From the NCBI GenBank assembly GCA_002170885.2, contig NHHR02000009.1:17821-71630 (forward strand): 53,810 bases of DNA. The letters are read 5' to 3'. Below the pieces are notes generated by a model that worked only from the letters and a program-made list of their open reading frames with translations, was not told the origin of the DNA and searched no databases. Below are positions 35,401 through 43,608 of this stretch, in pieces. This stretch comes from Rhizobiales bacterium TMED168 (GTDB lineage: Bacteria; Pseudomonadota; Alphaproteobacteria; MED-G09). A program made the position numbers and the translations under genes. Within the stretch, counting starts at the first letter, position 1. Every line of letters begins with the position of its first letter.

Positions 35401-35654
35401 CTACAACTATGATTGGGTTAACACCAGTTGCTCTTCAAACTACTATAGACTGGTTTGGAAGGAGTATAGAAGTTGGAGGACTTATGTCCGCTTGGTGGGT
35501 TCCATTCTCAACAGCAGTAATTTGGGGATTAGGTTTTTCAAGTCTCCTAACATTATTTCTGATACCCACACTATTGGCTTTACCTAATAATTTAAAAAAT
35601 AAAAAATTTAATTTTGATAAAAGGTTTTTAAAAATACTAGAATCACCTAAATAA
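32487..35654 (+). CDS. RND superfamily efflux permease (AcrB/MexB-like)
   Basis: A 1055-residue inner-membrane pump with two repeats of six helices and two large periplasmic loops. TM1 is RRTIVFLMIIIISIGLLTYV. The porter domain follows (HQGISPEDSERLIVKPLENQL), TM4 has VSVGLLVDGSIVMVEYADR and the second half ends with SRL-like LRPILLTTATTMIGLTPVAL. The canonical TM4 double Asp (DD) of AcrB is here Asp-Gly (VDGS), as in some relatives. TTG at 32487 is chosen because GAGG lies 7 nt upstream and the N-terminus MINIIDYIMQARR fits the family. Substrate unknown. Confidence 0.93.
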   Translation: MINIIDYIMQARRTIVFLMIIIISIGLLTYVNIAKDAEPDIDIPFIYVVVPHQGISPEDSERLIVKPLENQLKTIEGIEEMNGSASNGFGSVLLEFDIQFDKDKALGDVREKVDMVKSKLPTDAEEPMVLEFNMAELPTIVVSLSGDIPDRTLFYHAKKLQTQIESIPGILEAPITGDREDLMEILVSPSKLENYNISLMDLIRSITGNNRLVAAGSIDKGQGKFSIKVPAVYESAQDVYNLVIFSSGDGAVTLGDVAEIRKTYKDTESYARVNGKPAVALQVKKRIGENVLNINKKVRYEAEKYIENLSENIEINFTSDNSDYILEMLKSLQAAVTNAIISVMILVIGALGIRSALMVGISIPTSFLMAITLLALSGGYINMMVMFGLLVSVGLLVDGSIVMVEYADRKMAEGFNRLEAYTQSYKRMIWPIISSTATTLAAFLPLILWPGVSGQFMKWMPFMVSLVLISSLFSALIFIPVMGSIFGKTEKNNTVRSEKFNILELSGFTKIYINILEKFIKNPILTIFSSIIIVIVLFNLYVNFNAGTRFSVEGDTNQMTVHTIARGNLSPSQKLEIALDVENLVRKIEGIKTTSTIIGGASAEQMIMSDSESRSDEIATMMIELKPVKEREHADNIRQQILKKTSLLPGVIVEAYKIERKPESGKDIQIELTSSNNIELTKVTNSISEKLKSMNGIMEVDDTRSLPGIEWVINVDRELAGKYGVDVSIIGSIVQLVTNGILVDKYRPDDSEDEVDIRVRFPRDFRQLEQFDQLRIPTPDGAIPLSNFVKRIPQQKVTSIERSNGTRILKIRANTMIDPITGKKILPFDKNVEISNWIIDQNFSNEVNIKFAGTNEDGEESAAFLGRAMLGALFLMFIILLTQFNSFYQASITLSTVVLSTVGALTGLLITGQVFSVIMSGLGIVSLAGIIVNNSIVLIDTFNRLKLDTIDLNEAILRSAAQRLRPILLTTATTMIGLTPVALQTTIDWFGRSIEVGGLMSAWWVPFSTAVIWGLGFSSLLTLFLIPTLLALPNNLKNKKFNFDKRFLKILESPK

Positions 35655-35660
35655 ATATTT

Positions 35661-36230
35661 ATGAAAACTGTGTGCTTATTTTGCGCTTCTATGGATGGAA
35701 GTGATCCTTATTATAAAAAAGAAGCTGATAATCTTGGCGGTGTCTTATCAAAATATAAATATTCACTCCTCTATGGTGGAGGGGATCTTGGTTTAATGGG
35801 TATTGCGGCAAAATCTGCATATAGAAATAATGTAAAAATAACTTCGATTTTTCCTGAGTACCTTGATGACCCAAAAATAATTTTTTCAGATACAAAAAAT
35901 TTAATAAAAACAAAGAAAATTTTTGATAGAAAAGAAAAAATGATTCAATTATCAGATATTTTTATTTGTCTTCCTGGCGGTATTGGTACTCTTGACGAAA
36001 TAACAGAAGTACTGTCGAGTGCAGCACTTGGTGAACATAAAAAACCTATATTTCTAATTAATATAAATAAATTTTGGGATCCACTAATTAATTTGCTAAA
36101 GCACATGGAAGAAAATAAATTCATAAGAACGAAAGGTGATGAAGCAATAAAATATTCAAGTCTAAAAAATTTATTTATCGTAAAAAATACCGATGAACTC
36201 TCAAATCATCAAAAATTTAAATCTTTTTAG
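35661..36230 (+). CDS. LOG family protein (TIGR00730, cytokinin riboside 5'-monophosphate phosphoribohydrolase-like)
   Basis: A 189-residue nucleotide-processing enzyme. LLYGGGDLGLMGIAAKSA and the PGGIGTLDEITEVLSSAALGEH motif are the LOG signatures (PGGxGTxxE). LOG enzymes cleave N6-modified or plain AMP to base plus ribose 5-phosphate; bacterial members act mainly on AMP or related nucleotides. It follows the RND permease by 6 nt, so it is probably transcribed with it. Its 3' end overlaps the convergent cimA by 14 nt. Confidence 0.9.
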   Translation: MKTVCLFCASMDGSDPYYKKEADNLGGVLSKYKYSLLYGGGDLGLMGIAAKSAYRNNVKITSIFPEYLDDPKIIFSDTKNLIKTKKIFDRKEKMIQLSDIFICLPGGIGTLDEITEVLSSAALGEHKKPIFLININKFWDPLINLLKHMEENKFIRTKGDEAIKYSSLKNLFIVKNTDELSNHQKFKSF

Positions 36231-37824
36231 GAAGAGGCGCTTCATCTTTTATCAACTTATATTGGATTGAATCCATTAAAGCAATGAGCGAAGCATCTAC
36301 AATATTTGAACTTACACCAACTGTGAACCAACTTTTACCCTCATCGTCAATAGATTCTATTACAACTCTTGTTATTGCTTCAGTTCCGCCATTAAGAATT
36401 CTAACTTTATAATCAACCAATACTAAATCACTTATATATTTATCATAAAGACCCAAATCATCCCTTAAGGCTATATCGAGAGCATTAACAGGACCATTAC
36501 CTAGCCCAGTTGACTCAATTTTTCTACCATCAACATTTAAAATTATTTTTGCTTCAGAATTTATATCTCTTTGATTAAATGGATGTCCTTTTTTTATAGA
36601 TATATTGTAATCTTCAACACTAAAAAAATTTGGAATATTGTCCAAAATTTTCTTTGCCAATAATTCAAATGAAGCTCCTGCTCCATCATATGAAAAGCCA
36701 TTAAATTCTTTTTCTTTTACAGCATCAAGTAAATGCCCCAAACGTTTATCGTTATTATCAATACTGATTCCAACAGATGATAAACGAGATAACAAGTTAG
36801 ACTTACCGGCTTGATTAGATATAAGTATTTTTCTATTATTTCCTGTATTTTCTGGTTTCACATGTTCGTATGTTGAGGGATCTTTCATTACTGCAGAGAC
36901 ATGGAGTCCTCCTTTATGAGCAAATGCATTATCACCAACATAAGGTTGATGCTTATTAGGTTGCCTGTTTAAAATCCCATCAAGAAGTAATGAAACATTT
37001 TTAATATTTTTTAAATTATCTTTTGAAACAGAAATTTCATAACTATCAGAATATCTATTTTTTAAAATTAATGTTGGTAATAAAGATATAAGATTAGCAT
37101 TACCACATCTTTCACCCAAACCATTTAATGTACCTTGAACTTGCCTAGCTCCGGCATCAATAGCAGCTAATGAGTTAGCTACAGCATTTTCTGTATCATT
37201 ATGACAGTGTATTCCTATATTTTTTCCTGAGAATTTATTATTTACCTGACTTACTATTTCAAAAATTTCATTTGGAAGAGTACCTCCATTTGTATCGCAT
37301 AAAACAACCCATCTTGCTCCAGAACTAAGAGCTTTATCGATACAAGAAAAAGAAAAATCTCTATTTGATTTAAATCCATCAAAAAAATGCTCACAATCAA
37401 TCATAGATTCAATATCATTTTCATTAACTGATTTTATAGATTCTTCTATTGATTTTAAATTTTCTTCAAGACTAATCCCTAACGCAACATCAACATGATA
37501 ATCCCATGTTTTTGCGACCAGGCAAATACTGTCAGAACCAGAATCAATTAACGATCTTAGCTGCGGATCATTGTCTGCAGATCTACCAGCACGCTTTGTC
37601 ATTCCAAAAGCTGTGAATTTTGAATTTAAAAACTTTGGTCTGGATTCAAAAAATTTTGTATCAGTAGGATTTGCTCCAGGCCATCCACCTTCAATATAAT
37701 CAAGGCCAAGGTTATCAAGAGTTTTAGCAATTAATATTTTATCTTGAACACTAAAATCTACTCCTTGTGTTTGTTGACCATCACGAAGAGTTGTATCAAA
37801 AATATATAACTTTTCTTTAGCCAT
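36217..37824 (-). CDS. cimA: (R)-citramalate synthase
   Basis: A 535-residue enzyme of the isopropylmalate-synthase family. The TIM barrel starts with LYIFDTTLRDGQQTQGVDFS, the DTTLRDG catalytic motif, and continues through GWPGANPTDTKFF, HCHNDTENAVANSLAAIDAGARQVQGT, which includes the metal-binding HxH, and LNGLGERCGNANL. The C-terminal regulatory domain begins at about residue 390. CimA condenses pyruvate and acetyl-CoA to citramalate, giving 2-oxobutyrate for isoleucine without threonine deaminase. The family can also be annotated as isopropylmalate synthase; sequence pattern and length favour citramalate. It is one nt after gltX. Confidence 0.9.
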   Translation of the reverse strand: MAKEKLYIFDTTLRDGQQTQGVDFSVQDKILIAKTLDNLGLDYIEGGWPGANPTDTKFFESRPKFLNSKFTAFGMTKRAGRSADNDPQLRSLIDSGSDSICLVAKTWDYHVDVALGISLEENLKSIEESIKSVNENDIESMIDCEHFFDGFKSNRDFSFSCIDKALSSGARWVVLCDTNGGTLPNEIFEIVSQVNNKFSGKNIGIHCHNDTENAVANSLAAIDAGARQVQGTLNGLGERCGNANLISLLPTLILKNRYSDSYEISVSKDNLKNIKNVSLLLDGILNRQPNKHQPYVGDNAFAHKGGLHVSAVMKDPSTYEHVKPENTGNNRKILISNQAGKSNLLSRLSSVGISIDNNDKRLGHLLDAVKEKEFNGFSYDGAGASFELLAKKILDNIPNFFSVEDYNISIKKGHPFNQRDINSEAKIILNVDGRKIESTGLGNGPVNALDIALRDDLGLYDKYISDLVLVDYKVRILNGGTEAITRVVIESIDDEGKSWFTVGVSSNIVDASLIALMDSIQYKLIKDEAPLPKKI

Positions 37825-37825
37825 A

Positions 37826-38377
37826 TTAATTACCTAAAAGACGCTTTTTAATTTTATCATATCCTATTAATAAAATAATTTTTTTTAACTCAGGACCATC
37901 TTCTAATCCAGTAATTGCTTTTCTCAAAGGAAGAAAAAGATCTCTTCCTTTTTTATTTGTAGATTTTTTGATATTTTCTATCCATAAACCCCAAGTTCCA
38001 TCATCCCAAGGCTCCTCAGGTAAAACTTCGGCTGCGGTATTTAAGAAATTGCTATCCAGTCCTTCAACTTTTATTTCTTCATTTATAATTTTATCCCATT
38101 TTGCATACTCAGATAAATTTTTTAAATTATTTTTAATTAATTCCCATAAAGATCTGTTAGCAAAAATATTCTGATCTTTAAGCTTTTTCTCTACTTCATC
38201 AAAACTTAAATCAACTAAAAGAGAGGAATTTAATTTATTTAATTGATCAATACTAAATCTTGCAGGCGCTCTGCCTAATTTACCTAAGTCTAAAACATTT
38301 GATATTTCATTTAGTGAATTAACTGAGGTCATTTCAACTGAAGTACCTATAGATGTATTTAATAAATTAATTGCCAT
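37826..38377 (-). CDS. gltX: Glutamyl-tRNA synthetase, C-terminal part (frame-shifted half)
   Basis: A 183-residue frame matching the anticodon-binding half of GluRS: MAINLLNTSIGTSVEMTS, DLGKLGRAPARFSIDQLNKLNS, PEEPWDDGTWGLWIENIKKS and GRDLFLPLRKAITGLEDGPEL. The ATG at 38377 is the internal Met of the DPMAINLL segment, not a true start. It continues the 5' part (38359-39162) if one A is added to the A7 run at 38391-38397. It lacks a start-side ribosome site, so it is probably made only from a repaired, slipped or miscalled frame. It is 1 nt upstream of cimA. Confidence 0.85.
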   Translation of the reverse strand: MAINLLNTSIGTSVEMTSVNSLNEISNVLDLGKLGRAPARFSIDQLNKLNSSLLVDLSFDEVEKKLKDQNIFANRSLWELIKNNLKNLSEYAKWDKIINEEIKVEGLDSNFLNTAAEVLPEEPWDDGTWGLWIENIKKSTNKKGRDLFLPLRKAITGLEDGPELKKIILLIGYDKIKKRLLGN

Positions 38378-39162
38378 AGGATCAATACTATTTTTTTCAG
38401 ATGTTTGATTGATAATGCAGAATTTCTCTTAGAAAAAGGATCCCCATTTTCATCAACAAGCAATGGATGATGCCCAAAAGTTGGTACAGATTTTTTTAAA
38501 GAAGAAAACATTTCTATTTGTATTCCTGAGTTAGTAACATGATCTTCACCTCTAATAATATTGGTAATTTCCATTTCAATATCATCAATTACACTTGGTA
38601 AATTATATAAAAAACCTCCATCCTCTCTAACAACAACTGGATCTGATTGGGCCGAAGTATCAACAACAACTTCACCCCTAATTAAATCCTGAAAAATAAT
38701 TTTTTTTCCTGATAACTTGAATCTCCAATATGGTTTCCTACCTTCTTCTATATATTTATTTTTTTCCTCATCTGAAATATTAAGAGATGAACGATCATAA
38801 ATTGGTGGCATTCTTCTAGCAACAAGTCTTTTTCTTTTATATTCAAGTTCATCTTGAGTTTCGTAACATTCGTAAAGAAAGCCGCCATCAACCAATTTTT
38901 TAAAATATTTTCTATAAATTTCTATTCTTTCGGATTGTTTATAAACTTCGTCAATTTTTATTCCTAACCAATCAAGATCAAGCATTATTTGATCAGAAAA
39001 TTCTCTGGTGCTTCTCTGAATATCAGTATCATCAATCCTTAAGACAAATTTTCCACTATTTTTGAGTGCATATAGATAATTAAATAATGCGGTACGAATA
39101 TTACCTACATGAAGAAGCCCTGTTGGGCTTGGTGCAAATCTTGTAATAATATTTTTTTTCAA
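38359..39162 (-). CDS. gltX: Glutamyl-tRNA synthetase, N-terminal catalytic part (frame-shifted half)
   Basis: A 267-residue frame holding the Rossmann catalytic domain of GluRS. The HIGH-type motif is PTGLLHVGNIRTALFN and the KMSKS-type motif GDPFSKRNSALSIKH. RIDDTDIQRST, YETQDELEYKRKRLVARRMPP, DDIEMEITNIIRGEDHVTNS and FGHHPLLVD match the alphaproteobacterial second GluRS best. The last 11 residues (IVLILWQLIY and the preceding K) are out of frame; the true sequence continues as NSIDPMAINLL. It would load Glu on tRNA-Glu and possibly tRNA-Gln. Its ATG overlaps the nadE stop by 4 nt. Confidence 0.9.
   Translation of the reverse strand: MKKNIITRFAPSPTGLLHVGNIRTALFNYLYALKNSGKFVLRIDDTDIQRSTREFSDQIMLDLDWLGIKIDEVYKQSERIEIYRKYFKKLVDGGFLYECYETQDELEYKRKRLVARRMPPIYDRSSLNISDEEKNKYIEEGRKPYWRFKLSGKKIIFQDLIRGEVVVDTSAQSDPVVVREDGGFLYNLPSVIDDIEMEITNIIRGEDHVTNSGIQIEMFSSLKKSVPTFGHHPLLVDENGDPFSKRNSALSIKHLKKIVLILWQLIY
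38391..38397 (-). other. A7 homopolymer, site of the gltX frameshift
   Basis: Seven T on the plus strand (A7 in the gltX transcript). Read as is, the catalytic frame ends after 11 aberrant residues. With eight A the two gltX halves join as LKKNSIDPMAI, giving about 445 residues, close to normal GluRS length. Either a one-base sequencing or assembly error or a true slippage/mutation site. Confidence 0.8.
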
Positions 39163-40814
39163 TTTTTATCTCTAAATAAATTTGTAATAGGATATCTTCT
39201 GTCTCTACCAAAGTTTTTTTGGCTTACTTTTACCCCTGGAGCTGACTGTCTTCTTTTGTATTCTGAAACATATAAAAGATTTTCTATTTTTTTAACTAAA
39301 GACTCATCAAAACCCCTATCTACTATTTGATGAATACTCATTTCATGATCAATCAAACATTCTAAGATTTCATCAAGCTTATCATATGGAGGTAAAGAAT
39401 CTTGATCTTTTTGATCTTCTTTTAATTCTGCTGTTGGTTCTTTTTCAATAATTGACAGAGGTATTACTTCCCCAAGTGGTCCTTGACAATTCAGAGGCTT
39501 AAATGAATTACGCCATTTTGAAAGTTCATAAACTTCAGTCTTATAAATATCTTTTATAGGATTATAACCTCCATTCATATCACCATACAAAGTAGAATAT
39601 CCAACAGATACCTCTGACTTATTTCCTGTTGTTACAACCATTTTTCCGACTTTATTAGACAATGCCATTAAAAGTGTTCCTCTAATTCTTGATTGTAAAT
39701 TTTCTTCGGTAACATTCTTTGGTAAACCTTCAAAGAAAGGTATGAGAACTTTTTCAAGACTATCAAAAGAATTTTCAATATTAAGATTACCTAATTCTAT
39801 ATCTAAATTTTTTGCACATTGAGTTGCATCAATAAAGCTTTGTTTAGATGTATATCTAAAAGGAAGCATGAAACATGAAACTTTACGGGGTCCTAGAGCG
39901 TCAACAGCTATAGCAGCACAAAGAGCAGAATCTATTCCACCAGATAAACCAAGAATAACACCAGGAAAATTATTTTTTTGAACATAGTCCTTTAATCCTA
40001 AAACTAATGCAGAGTAAATATCATTTAATTCATTAATGCTGTCATTTAGTATCATAGGTTTATTATCAACTGTTTTAAAGCCAATCTCAGGATCAAAATC
40101 TATATTAATAATATTTTCTTGCCATGAAGGAGCTTTCAAAAATATTGATTTATCCGAGTTAATAACAAAACTTGATCCATCAAAAACAAGCTCGTCTTGA
40201 CCCCCTACTTGATTCACATAGATAAGAGGTATACTATTTTCTTTAACTCTTTCCACTGCTGTTTTTATTCTTAAATCTCTTTTATATCTATCGTATGGAG
40301 ATCCATTTGGTGAGATTATAATATCGGCACCTTCTTTTTTGAAATTATTACAAACATCTGATTTCCATATATCTTCACAAATTGGTATGCCTATTTTTAT
40401 TTTACGAAAAATAAAAGTTTGAGAAGTATCGCCTGAGTCAAAAACCCTTTTTTCATCAAAAACGCTATAATTGGGTAAGCTTTTCTTTTTACTTATCCCC
40501 AATATTTTACCTTTATCTATAAGCACAGCACAATTATAGATTTTGTCTTTTTCCCTTATTGGTAAACCTATAATAACTCCAGTATTCAAATTTTTTGTAT
40601 AATTCACAATTTTTTGGAGACCTTTAAAGCATGCATCTAAAAAAGAATTTTTTAAAACCAAATCCTCTGGGGGATAGCCAGAAATAAATAATTCAGAAAA
40701 AATTACTAAATCTGAGTGTCTATTATTCTGATCCAAGATAGTTTCTATAGCTTTAGCTATATTCCCATCAATGTCGCCGACAGTATTATTTAATTGCGCA
40801 ATAGTAATTTTCAT
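39159..40814 (-). CDS. nadE: NAD+ synthase, glutamine-hydrolysing
   Basis: A protein of about 551 residues that amidates nicotinic acid adenine dinucleotide to NAD+. The N-terminal nitrilase-like glutaminase has the catalytic Glu in SELFISGYPPEDL, Lys in KKSLPNYSVFDEKRVF and Cys in PICEDIW. The C-terminal synthetase carries the P-loop GLSGGIDSALCAAIAVDALG, MGNKSE-like VVTTGNKSEVSVGYSTLYGDM and the end KRRQSAPGVKVS. I use the ATG at 40814, since the longer frame starts at TTG without a ribosome site. It heads nadE-gltX-cimA, overlapping gltX by 4 nt. Confidence 0.95.
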   Translation of the reverse strand: MKITIAQLNNTVGDIDGNIAKAIETILDQNNRHSDLVIFSELFISGYPPEDLVLKNSFLDACFKGLQKIVNYTKNLNTGVIIGLPIREKDKIYNCAVLIDKGKILGISKKKSLPNYSVFDEKRVFDSGDTSQTFIFRKIKIGIPICEDIWKSDVCNNFKKEGADIIISPNGSPYDRYKRDLRIKTAVERVKENSIPLIYVNQVGGQDELVFDGSSFVINSDKSIFLKAPSWQENIINIDFDPEIGFKTVDNKPMILNDSINELNDIYSALVLGLKDYVQKNNFPGVILGLSGGIDSALCAAIAVDALGPRKVSCFMLPFRYTSKQSFIDATQCAKNLDIELGNLNIENSFDSLEKVLIPFFEGLPKNVTEENLQSRIRGTLLMALSNKVGKMVVTTGNKSEVSVGYSTLYGDMNGGYNPIKDIYKTEVYELSKWRNSFKPLNCQGPLGEVIPLSIIEKEPTAELKEDQKDQDSLPPYDKLDEILECLIDHEMSIHQIVDRGFDESLVKKIENLLYVSEYKRRQSAPGVKVSQKNFGRDRRYPITNLFRDKN

Positions 40815-40938
40815 TTTACATCCAAAAAACAATTCATACCTTGCTTAAAGTTTATGAACAACTTAAAGATTGGTATCTTGATACACTATATGTAATATAT
40901 CATATCAAATTATATTAAATAAAAAAAACGAGAGCAAC

Positions 40939-41955
40939 ATGAGTAATATTGTCAGTAAAGAAATTCATCTTATTTCTAGACCAGAGGGAGAACCAAGAAA
41001 AGAAAATTTCTTGCTTGTAGAAAAGCAAATTAATTCAATAAATGAAGGTGAGGTTTTAGTTAAAAATTTATGGATGTCAGTAGATCCATATATGCGTGGA
41101 AGAATGATTGATAGAAAAAGTTATGTCCCTCCTTTTGAAGTTGGTAAAACCCTTGAGGGAGGAGCAATTGGAGTCGTTATACAATCAAATTCTCATGATT
41201 TTAAAGAAGGTGATTACGTAAATTCAAATCTTGGATGGAGAGAATATTTTTCGACAAACTCAAAATCTTTAATCAAAGTTAATCCAGATATAGGACCGTT
41301 ACAGGCATATTTAGGTACACTTGGTATGCCCGGAATGACAGCATATGTAGGATTATTAAGAATCGGTGAACTTAAGGAAAATGACAATGTTTTAATTTCT
41401 GCAGCAGCAGGTGCTGTTGGTACAGTTGCATGTCAAATAGCTAAAGCAAAAGGTTGTAATGTATACGGCACTGCTGGTTCAGATGAAAAATGTCATTTTC
41501 TTGAAAATGATTTAGGAATTGATAAGGCCATTAATTATAAAACATCTGATCATTTAACAAAGTCCATACATAAAGCATGTACAAGTGGTGTTGACGTTTA
41601 TTTTGAAAATGTTGGTGGGTCTCATTTAGAAGCCGCACTTAGTGTCATGAATGTTAATGGGAGGATTGCTTTGTGTGGAATGATAGAACAATATAATGAT
41701 ACAAATCCAAGACCAGGGCCAAATAATTTAATGGCAGCAATTGTAAAATCATTAAAAATTCAAGGTTTTGTGGTTTCTAGTCATTATGATTTATCAGACG
41801 ATTTTTTAAAAGATATGAAAAATTGGATAAAAAATGATAAAATGAAATGGAAAGAAACAATCGATAAAGGAATTGAGTCTGCACCCAATGCTTTTATAAA
41901 ATTATTTAAAGGTGAAAACTTCGGAAAAATGTTAGTAGAATTATCTGAAGAATAA
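40939..41955 (+). CDS. NADP-dependent MDR oxidoreductase (PTGR/CurA-like)
   Basis: A 338-residue medium-chain reductase of the leukotriene B4 dehydrogenase/CurA group. LWMSVDPYMRGRMID is the characteristic N-terminal motif. GMPGMTAYVGLLRIGELKEND and ISAAAGAVGTVACQIAKAKG give the cofactor domain with the AxxGxxG turn, followed by VYGTAGSDEKC. CVDVYFENVGG-like GVDVYFENVGGSH is diagnostic. It reduces the double bond of enones or enals with NADPH; the natural substrate is unknown. It is followed after 9 nt by sufE. Confidence 0.91.
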   Translation: MSNIVSKEIHLISRPEGEPRKENFLLVEKQINSINEGEVLVKNLWMSVDPYMRGRMIDRKSYVPPFEVGKTLEGGAIGVVIQSNSHDFKEGDYVNSNLGWREYFSTNSKSLIKVNPDIGPLQAYLGTLGMPGMTAYVGLLRIGELKENDNVLISAAAGAVGTVACQIAKAKGCNVYGTAGSDEKCHFLENDLGIDKAINYKTSDHLTKSIHKACTSGVDVYFENVGGSHLEAALSVMNVNGRIALCGMIEQYNDTNPRPGPNNLMAAIVKSLKIQGFVVSSHYDLSDDFLKDMKNWIKNDKMKWKETIDKGIESAPNAFIKLFKGENFGKMLVELSEE

Positions 41956-41964
41956 ATAAAAATT

Positions 41965-42378
41965 ATGAGTTTTAACGATATAGTAGATGATTTTCAATTT
42001 TTAGAAAATTGGGAAGATAAATATAAGTATATAATTGATATAGGAAATTCCTTATCACCCCTAAGTAGTAATGAGTACAATGAAGAAAATAAAGTTGAAG
42101 GATGTGCTAGTCAGGTTTGGCTGGTTGTAGAAGAAAATAAAGACCTGGATAATCTTGTTTTAAGTTTTAGAGGTGACTCAGATGCATTTATTGTTAAAGG
42201 ATTAATAGCAATAGTATTTGCTTTATTTTCCGAAAAAACTCCATTAGAAATCCTAGAAATTAATCCAGCAAATGAGCTAAAAAAACTAAAACTTGAGGAT
42301 AATATTTCTCAGCAAAGATCCAATGGTTTGAACGCGATGATAAAAAGATTACATAGTGAAGCAAATAAAAGAATTTAG
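41965..42378 (+). CDS. sufE: SufE family Fe-S assembly sulfur-acceptor protein
   Basis: A 137-residue SufE protein, the sulfur acceptor that stimulates the SufS cysteine desulfurase. The active Cys47 lies in NKVEGCASQVWLV. FQFLENWEDKYKYIIDIGNSL opens the protein, and SDAFIVKGLIAIVFALFSEKTP with GLNAMIKRLHSEA complete it. Other suf genes are not in the window. The gap of 9 nt to each neighbour suggests co-transcription with the MDR and MFS genes, which have no obvious Fe-S link. Confidence 0.94.
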   Translation: MSFNDIVDDFQFLENWEDKYKYIIDIGNSLSPLSSNEYNEENKVEGCASQVWLVVEENKDLDNLVLSFRGDSDAFIVKGLIAIVFALFSEKTPLEILEINPANELKKLKLEDNISQQRSNGLNAMIKRLHSEANKRI

Positions 42379-42387
42379 CTTTTTATT

Positions 42388-43608
42388 ATGAAACAGTTAT
42401 CAATAAAAACCTCAAAAACTAATGAACTTTTTTCTTATATGATTGGTCAAGCATCATGGTACTTGTCACAAGGCCTTCAGATGGTTTTATTTCCGACAAT
42501 TCTAATATTAATGTTAGGGGTTTCTCCATCTAACTATGGGCTTGCTCAGGTTTCGTTATTAGCTCCTTCTATCTTTTTGATAGTTTTTGGAGGAACTATA
42601 GCTGATAGAACCGATACTAGAATTTTATTATTGTTTGTTCACCTTTTAGCTACAACTCCACTTTTTCTAATTTTATGCGCTATTCATTTTGATTTCTTAA
42701 GCTATGAAGTAATGATTATTTATGGATTAATAATGGGATGTGCCTCAGCATTTGCTATACCTTCCAGAGAGTCTCTTTTAACATCTATTGCTAAAGGTGA
42801 AATTCAAAAAACTGTAACAATAGCAATGATAACACAATTCAGCTTTCAACTGATAGGTATGTCTATTGGAGGTTTGGCTGATAATCTGGGAGTATTACCC
42901 TTAATAATTTCACAAATATTTTCTCTCACTATTGGTGCTTATTTTTCTATTAGATTACCCAAACCAATTTTCAACAAGAAACCATTTAAGTTAAATAAAG
43001 TAAAAAAAGAAATGATTGAAGCATTTATCGAAGTTAAAAATTCTAAAGAAATATTTCCAGTTTCTATAGCAATGATAATGGTTGGGTTATGTTTCATGGG
43101 AAATAATTTAGTAACGCTACCCTACATCACAACTGAAAGATATGGTTTTGGATCAACTGGATTTGCAATTGTAACCGCCTGTTTTTGGACTGGGACATTA
43201 TCCTCAAATGGTATTTTAGCTTTAAAAAAAAATATCAAGGGTTGGGGTAGGGCTCTAATGATAGCCATGTTTAGTGGTCTACCAATCCTAGGATCTTTAT
43301 ATTTTGAAATGCCTTTTTATTTTTTTTGTTTCGTAATTTATTCTTGGGGATGCGGAGCTGGAGTTGTAATAGCCATGGGAAGAACAATAACGCAAACTTT
43401 TGCCGTTGAAAGCCATAGAGGTAGAATGTTATCAGTTTATACATTAGCTTTCATGGCATCTGGTCCAGTCGGAGCAATTATTTCAGGAAATATTATTGAA
43501 CAGTACGGTCTTCAGACTAATATTTTAGTAACATCCTCTATGGGGTTTGCTTTTATATCTCTATTAACTTTAAAAACTAATATATGGAAAATAAAATCAC
43601 CTAATTAA
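42388..43608 (+). CDS. MFS transporter
   Basis: A 406-residue major facilitator with about twelve predicted helices. The typical cytoplasmic loop 2-3 motif G-x-x-A-D-R-x-x-x-R is visible as GGTIADRTDTRILL. Helices are clear at LSQGLQMVLFPTILILMLG, LIMGCASAFAIPSRESLL, and the second half has AIVTACFWTGTLSSNGIL, VESHRGRMLSVYTLAFMASGPVGA. The pattern resembles drug-efflux or enterobactin-exporter-like MFS proteins. Substrate unknown. It is last of the MDR-sufE-MFS run and overlaps the convergent crotonase by 4 nt. Confidence 0.9.
   Translation: MKQLSIKTSKTNELFSYMIGQASWYLSQGLQMVLFPTILILMLGVSPSNYGLAQVSLLAPSIFLIVFGGTIADRTDTRILLLFVHLLATTPLFLILCAIHFDFLSYEVMIIYGLIMGCASAFAIPSRESLLTSIAKGEIQKTVTIAMITQFSFQLIGMSIGGLADNLGVLPLIISQIFSLTIGAYFSIRLPKPIFNKKPFKLNKVKKEMIEAFIEVKNSKEIFPVSIAMIMVGLCFMGNNLVTLPYITTERYGFGSTGFAIVTACFWTGTLSSNGILALKKNIKGWGRALMIAMFSGLPILGSLYFEMPFYFFCFVIYSWGCGAGVVIAMGRTITQTFAVESHRGRMLSVYTLAFMASGPVGAIISGNIIEQYGLQTNILVTSSMGFAFISLLTLKTNIWKIKSPN

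Noticed and set aside
40860..40938. TTGATA...TATCAA inverted repeat upstream of the MDR gene as promoter or operator
   Set aside because: Spacing to a good -10 does not fit and the repeat is short and AT-only around the centre.
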